Made by a program: the position numbers and the translations under genes. From Microvirga sp. (GTDB lineage: Bacteria; Pseudomonadota; Alphaproteobacteria; Rhizobiales; Beijerinckiaceae), in NCBI RefSeq assembly GCF_014699075.1, contig NZ_JACXAB010000003.1:124001-188000 (forward strand): 64,000 nt of DNA, read 5' to 3'. Below are positions 35,320 through 43,599 of this stretch, one piece after another. Within the stretch, counting starts at the first letter, position 1. Every line of letters starts with the position of its first letter. The notes under the pieces were generated by a model that saw only the letters and a list, made by a program, of their open reading frames with translations, made no database searches and was not told the DNA's origin.

Positions 35320-36969
35320 TCAGGCACTCATCGCCTCCTGCGGCTTGGACACGTCCTGCGCGATGCGCCGCAATTCGAAACGCTGGAGCTTGCCAGTCTG
35401 AGTCCGGGGCAACGCGTCCACAAATTCAATCAGGCGTGGATATTTATATGGAGCGATTTCCTGCTTCACGTGATCCTGCAGCGCCTTCATCAGCTCGGCG
35501 CTTGGAACATGATCCGGACGAAGGACCACGTAAGCTTTGACCACGGTGCCCCGGCCATCGTCCGGCGCGCCAACGACGCCGCATTCCGCGACAGCCGGGT
35601 GGGTAAGGAGCGCCGCCTCGACCTCAGGACCAGCAATGTTATATCCAGCGGAGATGATCATGTCGTCGGAGCGCGCCTGATACCAGAAGTATCCATCCTC
35701 ATCCATGAGGTAGGTGTCCCCGGTGACGTTCCAGCCATTCTGCACGTATTTGCCCTGCCGTTCGTCGGCGAGATAGCGACATCCTGTTGGCCCACGGACA
35801 GCGAGACGGCCGACACTTCCGAGCGGAAGATCCCGCCCCTCTTCGTCGATGACCTTCGCCTCATAACCGGGAACGGGTTTGCCGGTGGCACCGGGGCGGA
35901 TCTCCTCTTCCCTGGCAGCGATGAAGATGTGCAGCATTTCCGTCGCGCCGATGCCGTCCATCAGCCGGATGTTCGTTGCATCCCTCCACGCCTCGAACGT
36001 GCCCTTCGGCAGCGGCTCGCCGGCAGAGACGCACTTGCGCAGGGACGAGATGTCGTAGCCTTCCAGCTTCGACAACATAGCGCGATAGGCGGTCGGTGCC
36101 GTGAAGCAGATCGTGGCTTTATACTGCATGATCGCCGGGAGAAGATCGTCAGGACCGGCCTTCTCCAGCAGCACGGTCGAGGCTCCCACGCTCATGGGGA
36201 ACAGCACGATGCCGCCAAGCCCGAATGTGAAGGCGAGCGGCGGGGAGCCGATGAAGCGGTCGCTCGGCTCGGGCCGCAGCACGTTGCGGGAATAGGCATC
36301 GCAGATCGCGAGCATGTCGCGATGGAAATGCATGGTGCCCTTCGGCTCGCCCGTCGTGCCCGAGGTGAAGCCCATCAGGCACACATCGTTCGCGGCCGTA
36401 TCGACGGCCTCGAACTCGGCTGAAGCCCCGCTGATCAAGCTCTCCAGGCTGTCCGGTTTGCCCGGGCCCCAATACACCACGTGCTGCAGATCAGGCGCCA
36501 AAGCCTTGGCGCGCTCCATCTCCTCCGCGAGGCGATGATCGCAAAGCGCAATCGTGATGCGGGCCTTGTTCAGCGGATAGGCGATCTCCCTGGCCCGCAG
36601 TAGCGGCATGGTAGCGACGACGACACCGCCGGCCTTCAGCACCGCCAGGTAGGCCGCGACCATCATCGGGTTGTTGGCGGATCGCAGAAGGACCCGGTTG
36701 CCAGGCACGAAACCGAGCCTCTGGACCAGCACGTTGCAGATCCGGTTCACCCGGTCCTGAAGTTCGCGGTAGGTGAGCGTCTCGGCCGGGCTGATGAGGC
36801 AGGGCTCGTCACCCCTGCCCGCCTCGACCCACCTGTCGAGGAATGCCGCGGCGCAGTTCAGCCGCTCGGGATACTGCAGTTCGGGTCGGTTGAAGATGAA
36901 TGCCGGCCATTGATCCCGGGGCGGAAGGTTGTCTCTCGCGAAGGTATCCACATGCGCCGTGTTCGCCAT
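35320..36969 (-). CDS. Aryl-CoA ligase of the benzoate/2-aminobenzoate family
   Basis: A 549-residue AMP-forming acid-CoA ligase that activates the aromatic acid. The core motifs are complete: LMGFTSGTTGEPKGTMHFHRDML (ATP loop), MDGIGATEMLHIF, GDTYLMDEDGYFWYQARSDDMIISAGYNIAGPEVE and the C-terminal PRTQTGKLQRFELR carrying the adenylation Lys. GATEMLHIF and the HFHRDML stretch resemble benzoate-CoA and 2-aminobenzoate-CoA ligases more than fatty-acid ligases. The start has a strong GGAGGAG. It is transcribed leftward from the gap shared with the divergent transport operon. Confidence 0.87.
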   Translation of the reverse strand: MANTAHVDTFARDNLPPRDQWPAFIFNRPELQYPERLNCAAAFLDRWVEAGRGDEPCLISPAETLTYRELQDRVNRICNVLVQRLGFVPGNRVLLRSANNPMMVAAYLAVLKAGGVVVATMPLLRAREIAYPLNKARITIALCDHRLAEEMERAKALAPDLQHVVYWGPGKPDSLESLISGASAEFEAVDTAANDVCLMGFTSGTTGEPKGTMHFHRDMLAICDAYSRNVLRPEPSDRFIGSPPLAFTFGLGGIVLFPMSVGASTVLLEKAGPDDLLPAIMQYKATICFTAPTAYRAMLSKLEGYDISSLRKCVSAGEPLPKGTFEAWRDATNIRLMDGIGATEMLHIFIAAREEEIRPGATGKPVPGYEAKVIDEEGRDLPLGSVGRLAVRGPTGCRYLADERQGKYVQNGWNVTGDTYLMDEDGYFWYQARSDDMIISAGYNIAGPEVEAALLTHPAVAECGVVGAPDDGRGTVVKAYVVLRPDHVPSAELMKALQDHVKQEIAPYKYPRLIEFVDALPRTQTGKLQRFELRRIAQDVSKPQEAMSA

Positions 36970-37345
36970 CGTCCGCTCCTCCGTTCGGTTGTGGAGCAGG
37001 AGAGCAATGCCGCGCGGGCCTGGGAAGCCGGGACCTGATGCGCCGAGGGCCGCAAACGCGCTCCTCAGGCTCCCTCGTCCCGCCTCTCACGCAGCCGTCA
37101 TCCCACCAACCTTCCCCAGCGAAACAATCCACTTGAAGAAGGCAGAAATTATTTTAAACTTAAAACAATACTTGGCAATCCCAAATTTGGGGATGCCGGT
37201 GCGAGGGCTCCGATAAAGGGAGTGTTCGCAAGCAACGTTTTGCGGCAGATTAGCGCCGCCCCTTCCGTCGAGGCGCCTTACGTCCCGCCGGGAACAATCA
37301 CGCAAGCACGGCAAACGTGCGCAGGGAACAGCCACTCGGGAGACT
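36970..37345. promoter_or_regulatory. 376-bp divergent promoter region between the ligase and the LIV-type transport operon
   Basis: No gene of credible size is seen in this gap. It separates the leftward aryl-CoA ligase from the rightward substrate-binding protein. About 37140-37200 is markedly AT-rich and holds the second operator-like dyad, which could serve both promoters. The remainder is GC-rich, with no other motif I can support. Confidence 0.6.
37150..37169. promoter_or_regulatory. Candidate MarR operator 2
   Basis: TATTTTAAACTTAAAACAAT in the divergent gap differs from the 35255-35274 site at only two positions, both G to A. The TTTTAA..TTAAAA arms keep the dyad. It lies about 180 bp from each of the two flanking start codons, so it could control both the ligase and the transporter. 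Confidence 0.6.
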
Positions 37346-38524
37346 ATGATGAACGCAACAATCAAAACGCTTGGCCTTGCAGCGGCCGTGACTCTGACTG
37401 CCGCGCCTGCCATGGCGCAGGAGAAGCTGAAGGTCGGCCTTCTCCTCACCCTCTCCGGCCCATCGGCCGTTCTCGGCCAGCATGCGCGGGACGGCTTCCA
37501 ACTCGCCATGAAGGATCTGGGCGGCAAACTCGGTGGACGCGACGTCGAAGTGATCGTCGTCGATGACGAACTGAAGCCCGATGTTGCCGTGACGAAGGTC
37601 AAAGGCCTCATCGAACGCGACAAGGTCGACTTCGTTGTCGGCCCGATCTTTTCGAACGTGGCGGTCGCCACCCACAAGCCGATCGTCGACTCCAAGACCT
37701 TCTACATCAGCGTGAATGCCGGCCCCTCGAACCTCGCCGGCAAGAGCTGCAATCCGTACTTCTTCGCCACCTCGTACCAAAACGACCAGAACCATGAGGT
37801 TCTCGGCAAGGTGGCGCAGGACCGCGGTTACAAGAAGGTCTATCTGCTGGCCCCGAACTATCAGGCCGGCAAGGATGCTCTGGCGGGCTTCAAGCGGCAC
37901 TACAAGGGTGAGATCGTCGAGGAATCCTACACACCTCTCAATACCCTCGACTTCCAGTCCGAGCTTGCGAAAATCGCCTCCATGCAGCCGGACGCCATCT
38001 TCACGTTCATGCCGGGCGGCATGGGCGTGAACCTCGTCAAGCAGTACCGCGCGGCAGGCCTTGCAGACCGCATCCCATTCCTCTCCGCCTTCACGGTGGA
38101 CGAGACGAACCTGCCGGCGCAGCAGGATGCCGCCATCGGCATGCTCAGCGGCTCGAATTGGGCCCCGAACATGGATACGCCGGAGAACAAGAAGTTTGTC
38201 GCTGCATACGAGGCCGCCTACAACACGGTGCCTGCCTCCTACGCGATGCACTCCTATGACGCGGCTCTCCTGATCGATGCCGCTCTCAAGGCAACGGGCG
38301 GCAAGACCGACAACAAGGACGCCGTGCGCGCGGCCATCCAGAAGGCCGAGTTCAAGTCCCTACGCGGCGACTTCAAGTTCGGCGCCAACGGCTTCCCGGT
38401 CCAGGACTTTTATCTGGTGAAGGCGGCCAAGCGTTCCGACGGCAAGCTGCAGACGGAAATCGCCGAGAAGGTGTTCGACAACTATGCGGACGCCTATGCC
38501 AAGGAATGCGCACCGACGAACTAA
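37346..38524 (+). CDS. LIV-type ABC transporter, substrate-binding protein (aromatic-acid cluster)
   Basis: A 392-residue periplasmic binding protein. A signal peptide (about 1-24, ending PAMAQ) is followed by EKLKVGLLLTLSGPSAVLGQHARDGFQLAMKDLGGKLGGRDVEVIVVDDELKPDVAV, the LivK-like opening, then VDFVVGPIFSNVAVATHKPIV and the hinge MPGGMGVNLVKQYRAAGL. The ATG pair at 37346/37349 leaves the exact start open by one residue. It heads an operon with two permeases, two ATPases and a hydrolase, and is divergent from the aryl-CoA ligase. Binding proteins of this kind serve aromatic acids in Rhodopseudomonas and Azoarcus, so an aromatic ligand is likely. Confidence 0.9.
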   Translation: MMNATIKTLGLAAAVTLTAAPAMAQEKLKVGLLLTLSGPSAVLGQHARDGFQLAMKDLGGKLGGRDVEVIVVDDELKPDVAVTKVKGLIERDKVDFVVGPIFSNVAVATHKPIVDSKTFYISVNAGPSNLAGKSCNPYFFATSYQNDQNHEVLGKVAQDRGYKKVYLLAPNYQAGKDALAGFKRHYKGEIVEESYTPLNTLDFQSELAKIASMQPDAIFTFMPGGMGVNLVKQYRAAGLADRIPFLSAFTVDETNLPAQQDAAIGMLSGSNWAPNMDTPENKKFVAAYEAAYNTVPASYAMHSYDAALLIDAALKATGGKTDNKDAVRAAIQKAEFKSLRGDFKFGANGFPVQDFYLVKAAKRSDGKLQTEIAEKVFDNYADAYAKECAPTN

Positions 38525-38540
38525 GCTCATTGAGCTGACC

Positions 38541-38572
38541 CGGCCTGTCTCGGAGACCTCTGAGACAGGCCG
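38541..38572 (+). terminator. Intercistronic hairpin after the binding-protein gene
   Basis: CGGCCTGTCTC (38541-38551) and GAGACAGGCCG (38562-38572) form a perfect 11-bp stem with a 10-nt loop, followed by tctctttc. It lies 16 bp after the binding-protein stop and 90 bp before the permease start. Partial termination here would give more binding protein than permease. Confidence 0.65.
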
Positions 38573-38661
38573 TCTCTTTCAGTGCACCTTTTGATGCCCT
38601 CGCCTGAGGGCATGCGAGCGGAGGCTCGGTTGATGCAGGGCCAGCAGCCAGTGACGCGCCA

Positions 38662-39582
38662 ATGACAGCAACCCTCTTTTTCGTCCAGGCTCTGAACGGC
38701 CTTCAGTTCGGCCTCATCCTCTTCCTCATCGCCGCGGGCCTAACGCTGGTCTTCGGGGTGATGGACTTCATCAACCTGGCGCACGGCGTGCAGTACATGG
38801 TCGGCGCCTATCTGGTCGCGGCGTTCAGCACCTGGACTGGAAGCTTCGGCTGGGCGCTGCTCCTCGCCCTTCCCTCGGCGCTGGCCTTCGGCCTCCTCCT
38901 GGAAGCGCTCGTGTTCCGCCACCTCTACGACCGTGATCATCTCGACCAGGTGCTGGCGACCTTCGGGGTGATCCTGTTCCTGAACCAGGGTGTGAAGTTC
39001 GTCTGGGGCGCGGCACCTTTAAGCGTTCCCGTGCCCGAACTGCTCTCGGGATCGGTTGAGATCGCTAACGGGCTCCTCTACCCGGTCTACCGGCTCGCCA
39101 TCATCGCCGCCGGTCTCGTCATCGCGGCCCTGCTTTACGTTCTGGTCAATCACACCCGCGTCGGCATGCTGGTGCGCGCGGGCGCCAGCAACGCGGCGAT
39201 GGTCTCGGCGCTCGGCGTCAACATCCAGCGGCTGTTCATGGTGGTGTTCGGGTTCGGCGCCATGCTGGCGGGCTTTGCCGGCGCCATGGTCGCGCCAATC
39301 CTTTCTGTCGAGCCGGGCATGGGCGACAACATCCTCATCCTGGCCTTTGTGGTGATCGTCATCGGCGGCATCGGCTCGATTCGTGGTGCTTTCCTCGCCG
39401 CACTCCTGATCGGCCTCGTGGATACGGTCGGCCGCTCTTTCGCGCCCAACCTGCTGCGCCTCGTCCTCGATCCCGCAGCCGCGAGCCAGACCGGGCGCGC
39501 CATCGCACCGATGCTGATCTACATCTTCATGGCTGCCGTGCTGTTCTTCCGTCCCTCCGGCCTGTTTCCTGTCAAGCGTTAA
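38662..39582 (+). CDS. livH: LIV-type ABC transporter permease (LivH-like)
   Basis: A 306-residue permease, the usual LivH length. FLIAAGLTLVFGVMDFINLAHGVQYMVGAYLVAAF is the family hallmark. It is followed by YDRDHLDQVLATFGVILFLNQGVKFVWG, the coupling region TRVGMLVRAGASNAAMVSALGVNIQRLFMVVFG and LAFVVIVIGGIGSIRGAFLAALLIGLV. It is the first membrane gene after the binding protein and the hairpin, and starts 10 bp before livM. It belongs to the aromatic-acid transport operon. Confidence 0.92.
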   Translation: MTATLFFVQALNGLQFGLILFLIAAGLTLVFGVMDFINLAHGVQYMVGAYLVAAFSTWTGSFGWALLLALPSALAFGLLLEALVFRHLYDRDHLDQVLATFGVILFLNQGVKFVWGAAPLSVPVPELLSGSVEIANGLLYPVYRLAIIAAGLVIAALLYVLVNHTRVGMLVRAGASNAAMVSALGVNIQRLFMVVFGFGAMLAGFAGAMVAPILSVEPGMGDNILILAFVVIVIGGIGSIRGAFLAALLIGLVDTVGRSFAPNLLRLVLDPAAASQTGRAIAPMLIYIFMAAVLFFRPSGLFPVKR

Positions 39583-39592
39583 GGGCGGAGCC

Positions 39593-40624
39593 ATGACCGA
39601 GATCGCCGAAACCCACTCCGCTCCCGCCCCGTCTCTCACGACGCGGCTGGAGATCGTCCCCTTGGTACTCTTCACCGCCTTTGCGGCGGCACCGCTTCTC
39701 GCCGCCTACTCCGGTGCGGAAGGCTATGTCCTGTCCCTGCTCACGCGGGTGATGATCTTCGGCATCGCCGCCATGGCGCTCGATCTCATCCTCGGCTATG
39801 GCGCTCTCGTGAGTTTTGGCCATGCAGCCTTTCTCGGCCTTGGCGGCTATGCGGTCGGCATCCTGGCGAGCCACGGCTTCGAGGATGCTCTCATTCAGGT
39901 CCCCGTCGCGCTCCTTGCCTCTGCTGCCTTCGCTTTCGTCACGGGTGCCATTTCCCTGCGGACGAAGGGCGTCTACTTCATCATGATCACCCTCGCCTTC
40001 GGGCAGATGCTGTACTTCCTTGCGACTTCGCTTGCGCCTTATGGCGGGGACGATGGCATGACGCTCGCATCCCGTAGCCTCGTTGCCGGGACCGACTGGC
40101 TGGAGAACGATTTCACCTTCTACTGGGTGTGCCTGCTCTGCCTGTTTGGAGTCTATGCCCTCTCCCGCTCGATCGCCGCCTCGCGGTTCGGCCGCGTCCT
40201 GCGCGGCACCCGGGAAAATGCCATTCGCATGGAAGCCATTGGCTTCCGGCCCTTCCGCTTTCAGCTCGCGGCCTATGTGATCAGCGGCATGATGGCAGGC
40301 CTCGCCGGATGCCTCCTGGCCAATCAGGCGGAATTCGTCAGTCCGTCCTTCATGACATGGCAGCGTTCAGGCGAGTTGATCTTCATGGTGGTGCTCGGCG
40401 GGCTCGGCTCCCTGCACGGAGCAATCATCGGAGCCGCCGCCTTCCTGCTGCTGGAGGAGTTTCTGCCTGAGATCCTCCATACTTTGAGCTTCTTTCTGAG
40501 CGAAGAGACACGGTCGCATCTTGCCGAGAACTGGAAAATGGTGTTCGGCCCCCTGCTCATCCTGATCGTGCTGTTCGTCAGGGGCGGGATCATGGGTCTG
40601 CTGCGGAGGCCGCATCATGGCTGA
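39593..40624 (+). CDS. livM: LIV-type ABC transporter permease (LivM-like)
   Basis: A 343-residue permease. It shows AMALDLILGYGALVSFGHAAFLGLGGYAVGILA, the LivM hallmark, then ISLRTKGVYFIMITLAFGQMLYFLATSLAPYGGDDGMTL, the coupling region FGRVLRGTRENAIRMEAIGFRPFRFQLAAYV and MVVLGGLGSLHGAIIGAAAFLLLEEFL. Its 3' end overlaps the ATPase start by 8 bp. Together with the LivH-like protein it should form the membrane channel of this transporter. Confidence 0.92.
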   Translation: MTEIAETHSAPAPSLTTRLEIVPLVLFTAFAAAPLLAAYSGAEGYVLSLLTRVMIFGIAAMALDLILGYGALVSFGHAAFLGLGGYAVGILASHGFEDALIQVPVALLASAAFAFVTGAISLRTKGVYFIMITLAFGQMLYFLATSLAPYGGDDGMTLASRSLVAGTDWLENDFTFYWVCLLCLFGVYALSRSIAASRFGRVLRGTRENAIRMEAIGFRPFRFQLAAYVISGMMAGLAGCLLANQAEFVSPSFMTWQRSGELIFMVVLGGLGSLHGAIIGAAAFLLLEEFLPEILHTLSFFLSEETRSHLAENWKMVFGPLLILIVLFVRGGIMGLLRRPHHG

Positions 40625-41372
40625 GGCGCTGCTCGAACTCCGCAACCTGCGGAAGAACTACGGCGCGCTCGTCGTAACCGATGATGTCAGCCTCTCGGTT
40701 GAGCCCGGCGAGTTGCATGCCATCATCGGCCCCAACGGCGCGGGCAAGACGACCCTCATTCACCAGATCTCAGGGATGCTGCCGTCCAACTCAGGACAGG
40801 TCCTGTTCGCCGGCGAGGACATCACGCATCTCGCCATGCCGCGGAGGGTGGAACGCGGGCTGGCACGCTCGTTCCAGATCACGTCGATCTTGCCCGGTTT
40901 CTCCGCGTTGGAGAATGTGGCACTAGCGGTGCAGGCCCGCTCCGGCTCGAGTTTTCGCTTCCTCGGCAATGCATCGCAGGAGAAAGACCTGAACGGCACG
41001 GCGTTGGAATGCCTCGGCGAGGTCGGCCTCGGCGCACGCGCCCACATCCCGGCCGGGCTTCTGTCCTATGGCGAGAAGCGCCAGCTGGAGCTTGCCATTG
41101 GCCTTGCGACGGCGCCGAAGCTGCTCCTTCTCGACGAGCCGCTTGCAGGAACGGGCCACGACGAGTCTCAACGCGTGGTCGAGACCCTGCGCCGCCTGAA
41201 GAACCGTTTGACCATCGTTCTCATCGAGCACGACATGGAGGCAGTCTTCTCCCTGGCCGACCGCGTCTCGGTTCTCGTCTATGGGCGCGTCATCGCTACC
41301 GACACGCCGGAGCGGATCAGAGCCAACCCCGAAGTGCGTGCTGCATACCTTGGCGACGAGGAGATGGTCTGA
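40617..41372 (+). CDS. livG: LIV-type ABC transporter ATPase (LivG-like)
   Basis: A 251-residue ATPase with Walker A GPNGAGKTTLIHQISG, Q-loop ARSFQITSILPGFSALENVALAVQA, signature LLSYGEKRQLELAIGLA (LSYGE, as usual in LivG), Walker B LLLLDEPLAGTG and the H-loop VLIEHDMEAV. It overlaps the preceding permease by 8 bp and shares 1 bp with the following ATPase start, so translation is probably coupled. Its regular partner is the LivF-like ATPase directly downstream. Confidence 0.92.
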   Translation: MAEALLELRNLRKNYGALVVTDDVSLSVEPGELHAIIGPNGAGKTTLIHQISGMLPSNSGQVLFAGEDITHLAMPRRVERGLARSFQITSILPGFSALENVALAVQARSGSSFRFLGNASQEKDLNGTALECLGEVGLGARAHIPAGLLSYGEKRQLELAIGLATAPKLLLLDEPLAGTGHDESQRVVETLRRLKNRLTIVLIEHDMEAVFSLADRVSVLVYGRVIATDTPERIRANPEVRAAYLGDEEMV

Positions 41373-42070
41373 TGCTCTCCGTCCGACATCTCCAGGCCTC
41401 TTACGGCGCAGCCCAGGTTCTGTTCGACATCTCTCTCGACGTCGGCGCCGGCGAGGTGGTGACGCTGCTCGGGCGCAACGGCATGGGCAAGACCACCACG
41501 GTGCGCTCCATCATGGGCCTCCTGCGCCCGCGTGGCGGCGAAGTCCACTTTGAGGGCAGTGTCGTCACAGGGCTCGCACCCTATCGCATCGCCCAGACCG
41601 GCATCGGCCTCGTGCCGGAAGGGCGCCAGATCTTCCCGACCCTGACGGTCGAAGAGAACCTCGTCGCCACCGCATCCACACGAACTGGCTCGCGCCGCTG
41701 GACCCTGGATGCGGTGTACGACCTGTTTCCGCGCCTGAAGGAGCGTCGGAGCAATCTCGGGACGCAGCTCTCAGGCGGCGAGCAGCAGATGCTCGCCATT
41801 GGTCGCGCCCTGATGACGAACCCAAAATTGCTCATTCTGGATGAAGCGACGGAGGGCTTGGCTCCATTGATCCGCGCCGAGATCTGGACCTGCCTCAAGC
41901 GTCTCAAGGGTGAGCGCCAATCGATTCTGGTCATCGACAAGAACGTGGGTGTGCTGGCCACCTTCGCCGATCGCCATGTGATCATCGAGAAGGGCCGCTC
42001 GGTCTGGACGGGAACCAGTGACGAGCTGATGACTGACGCCAGCCTCAAGGACCGGTATCTGCACGTCTAA
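41372..42070 (+). CDS. livF: LIV-type ABC transporter ATPase (LivF-like)
   Basis: A 232-residue ATPase with Walker A GRNGMGKTTTVRSIMGLL, the LVPEGRQIFPTLTVEENLVATA block, signature LSGGEQQMLAIGRAL and Walker B LLILDEATEGLAP. In the last motif the common DEP is DEA, and the Glu is kept. The ATG at 41372 overlaps the livG stop by 1 bp; an in-frame extension to 41009 lies within livG and is rejected. It completes the transporter in order K-H-M-G-F. Confidence 0.92.
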   Translation: MLSVRHLQASYGAAQVLFDISLDVGAGEVVTLLGRNGMGKTTTVRSIMGLLRPRGGEVHFEGSVVTGLAPYRIAQTGIGLVPEGRQIFPTLTVEENLVATASTRTGSRRWTLDAVYDLFPRLKERRSNLGTQLSGGEQQMLAIGRALMTNPKLLILDEATEGLAPLIRAEIWTCLKRLKGERQSILVIDKNVGVLATFADRHVIIEKGRSVWTGTSDELMTDASLKDRYLHV

Positions 42071-42081
42071 GGACACACGCC

Positions 42082-42903
42082 ATGGCATCCGATGACCTCG
42101 ATTTCGAGGCTGAATACAACAATCGGGCGCGAGTGCCGGACCATCCCGTTCATATTGCCGGCTGGCAGCGGGATGCCGCCGCTTATCGCGAGACGGCTCG
42201 CGGCGAGTTCGATCTAACCTATGGTCCTGGCGAGCGGCACCGGCTCGACCTCTTCTTCCCGGAGAACGGCGATGGCGCCGGTCCCGTCGTGCTGTTCATC
42301 CATGGGGGCTACTGGCAAGCCTTCGATAAATCCTCCTCCAGCCATCTCGCCCGTGGCGCCAACATGCGTGGGCTGACGGTGGCGGTGCCGAGCTACACCC
42401 TCGCGCCTGCAGCCACACTCGCCGAGATCATCACTGAGATCGAAGCCGCAGCGGACTTTATCATGCAGCGGACAGGCCGCTCCATTGTTGCCACAGGTCA
42501 CTCGGCCGGCGGGCACTTGGCCGCCTGCCTCATGGCACGGTCAGCTCCGTCGCAGCGCCCCGTCCGGGCAGCCATGCCGATTTCCGGCCTGTTCGATCTT
42601 CCGCCTCTGGTAGGAACCTCGATCAACAAGGCACTCGGGCTCACGGTCGAGGAGGCGCACCGCCTCAGCCCTCTTGAATGGACGTCGCCAAGCCGCGGAA
42701 ATCTTGTCGCCGTTGTCGGCGGGGCGGAAAGCAGCGAGTTCCTGCGCCAATCCCGCGTCATCGTGGACACATGGAGAAGAGCCGGAGTGACGACCCGCTA
42801 TCACGAAGTGCCAGGCGCCCACCATTTTGACGTGATCGCCGGCCTTGCGGATTCGGCGGATCCGCTCGTTGACATCCTGGTCGAGCTCGCCGCAGAGGCC
42901 TGA
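42082..42903 (+). CDS. Alpha/beta hydrolase of the kynurenine formamidase (AFMID) type
   Basis: A 273-residue cytoplasmic hydrolase. It has the oxyanion motif HGGYWQ, the nucleophile elbow GHSAGG (Ser141) and a C-terminal GAHHFD with the catalytic His (247 or 248). The stretch ISGLFDLPPLVGTSINKALGLTVEEAHRLSPL closely follows the animal-type arylformamidase pattern of SGxFDLxPxxxTSxNxALxLTxExAxxxSP. These enzymes cleave N-formylkynurenine, which leads towards anthranilate. It is the last gene of the transport operon, 11 bp after livF, and so probably acts on the imported compound. Other amide or ester substrates are possible. Confidence 0.8.
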   Translation: MASDDLDFEAEYNNRARVPDHPVHIAGWQRDAAAYRETARGEFDLTYGPGERHRLDLFFPENGDGAGPVVLFIHGGYWQAFDKSSSSHLARGANMRGLTVAVPSYTLAPAATLAEIITEIEAAADFIMQRTGRSIVATGHSAGGHLAACLMARSAPSQRPVRAAMPISGLFDLPPLVGTSINKALGLTVEEAHRLSPLEWTSPSRGNLVAVVGGAESSEFLRQSRVIVDTWRRAGVTTRYHEVPGAHHFDVIAGLADSADPLVDILVELAAEA

Positions 42904-42921
42904 TCCTGCAGCGCAGTGAAA

Positions 42922-43461
42922 TCAGCCTCGCGTGCGGCGAGAGATTACCTGAGCGACCGGAAGATCCGCAACGGGCTCGCTGGTCCTCTGTCCGGAGGCC
43001 GAGATCCATGCGCGACCCGACTGCCGCGAATGGAACACATGGCCTGTCCTCTCCGGGCTAAGGATCGACGAGGTGAGATTGTCGAGAATGTATTGTCCCT
43101 GGGCTGTCGAGACCAGAAGCACCGCATGAGCTTCACCCTGCGCGGTGGCGCCGACCGTGATCGAGAGGGCCGACGAGGGCCAGCCGCGCTCGATCAGCAT
43201 CTTGCGCTTCAGCATCGCGAAATCCTCGCAATCACCCTTACCGCTGGTGGGGAGCGCCCACACGTCCTCACGGCCATATTGCTCCAAGTCCGAGACCTCA
43301 CGGATGGTGCTGTTCACATGACTGTTGATCTGCTGCATCTGCGACATCCGATCGGCTGTCAGGATGAATGAGCTGCCGGGTTTCGCCTGGACGGAGGCGA
43401 CTGGCAGAACCATAAGGCCGGCAGCAACGCCGAGCGCAGCCTTCCGTGCGATGAAAATCAT
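42922..43461 (-). CDS. Transglutaminase-like cysteine peptidase (BTLCP family), secreted
   Basis: A 179-residue periplasmic protein with a signal peptide (about 1-26, MIFIARKAALGVAAGLMVLPVASVQA). The mature part has the catalytic triad of bacterial transglutaminase-like cysteine proteinases: Cys in GKGDCEDFA, His in GEAHAVLLV and Asp in YILDNLT. The ATG at 43461 matches a normal signal sequence and has a G-rich site upstream; the longer frame to 43482 is less likely. The family is common in rhizobia and Brucella. Its natural target is unknown. It converges with the hydrolase gene, with an 18-bp gap. Confidence 0.88.
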   Translation of the reverse strand: MIFIARKAALGVAAGLMVLPVASVQAKPGSSFILTADRMSQMQQINSHVNSTIREVSDLEQYGREDVWALPTSGKGDCEDFAMLKRKMLIERGWPSSALSITVGATAQGEAHAVLLVSTAQGQYILDNLTSSILSPERTGHVFHSRQSGRAWISASGQRTSEPVADLPVAQVISRRTRG

Positions 43462-43599
43462 TGAACATGCCCCCTGTGCCACTTGTCGGCATCTGCCGAA
43501 GCTGTAGATCCGCTTCGGTCTGCTTTATCTTGCTGACATGTAGAGCTGCTTTATGAGACAACATTGAGGCAGCTTGACCGTTCGACGCGGGAGCTTTTC

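Noticed and set aside
33941-35401. 486-residue open frame on the plus strand
   Set aside because: Shadow of the monooxygenase/reductase gene; it also runs across the operator-like gap.
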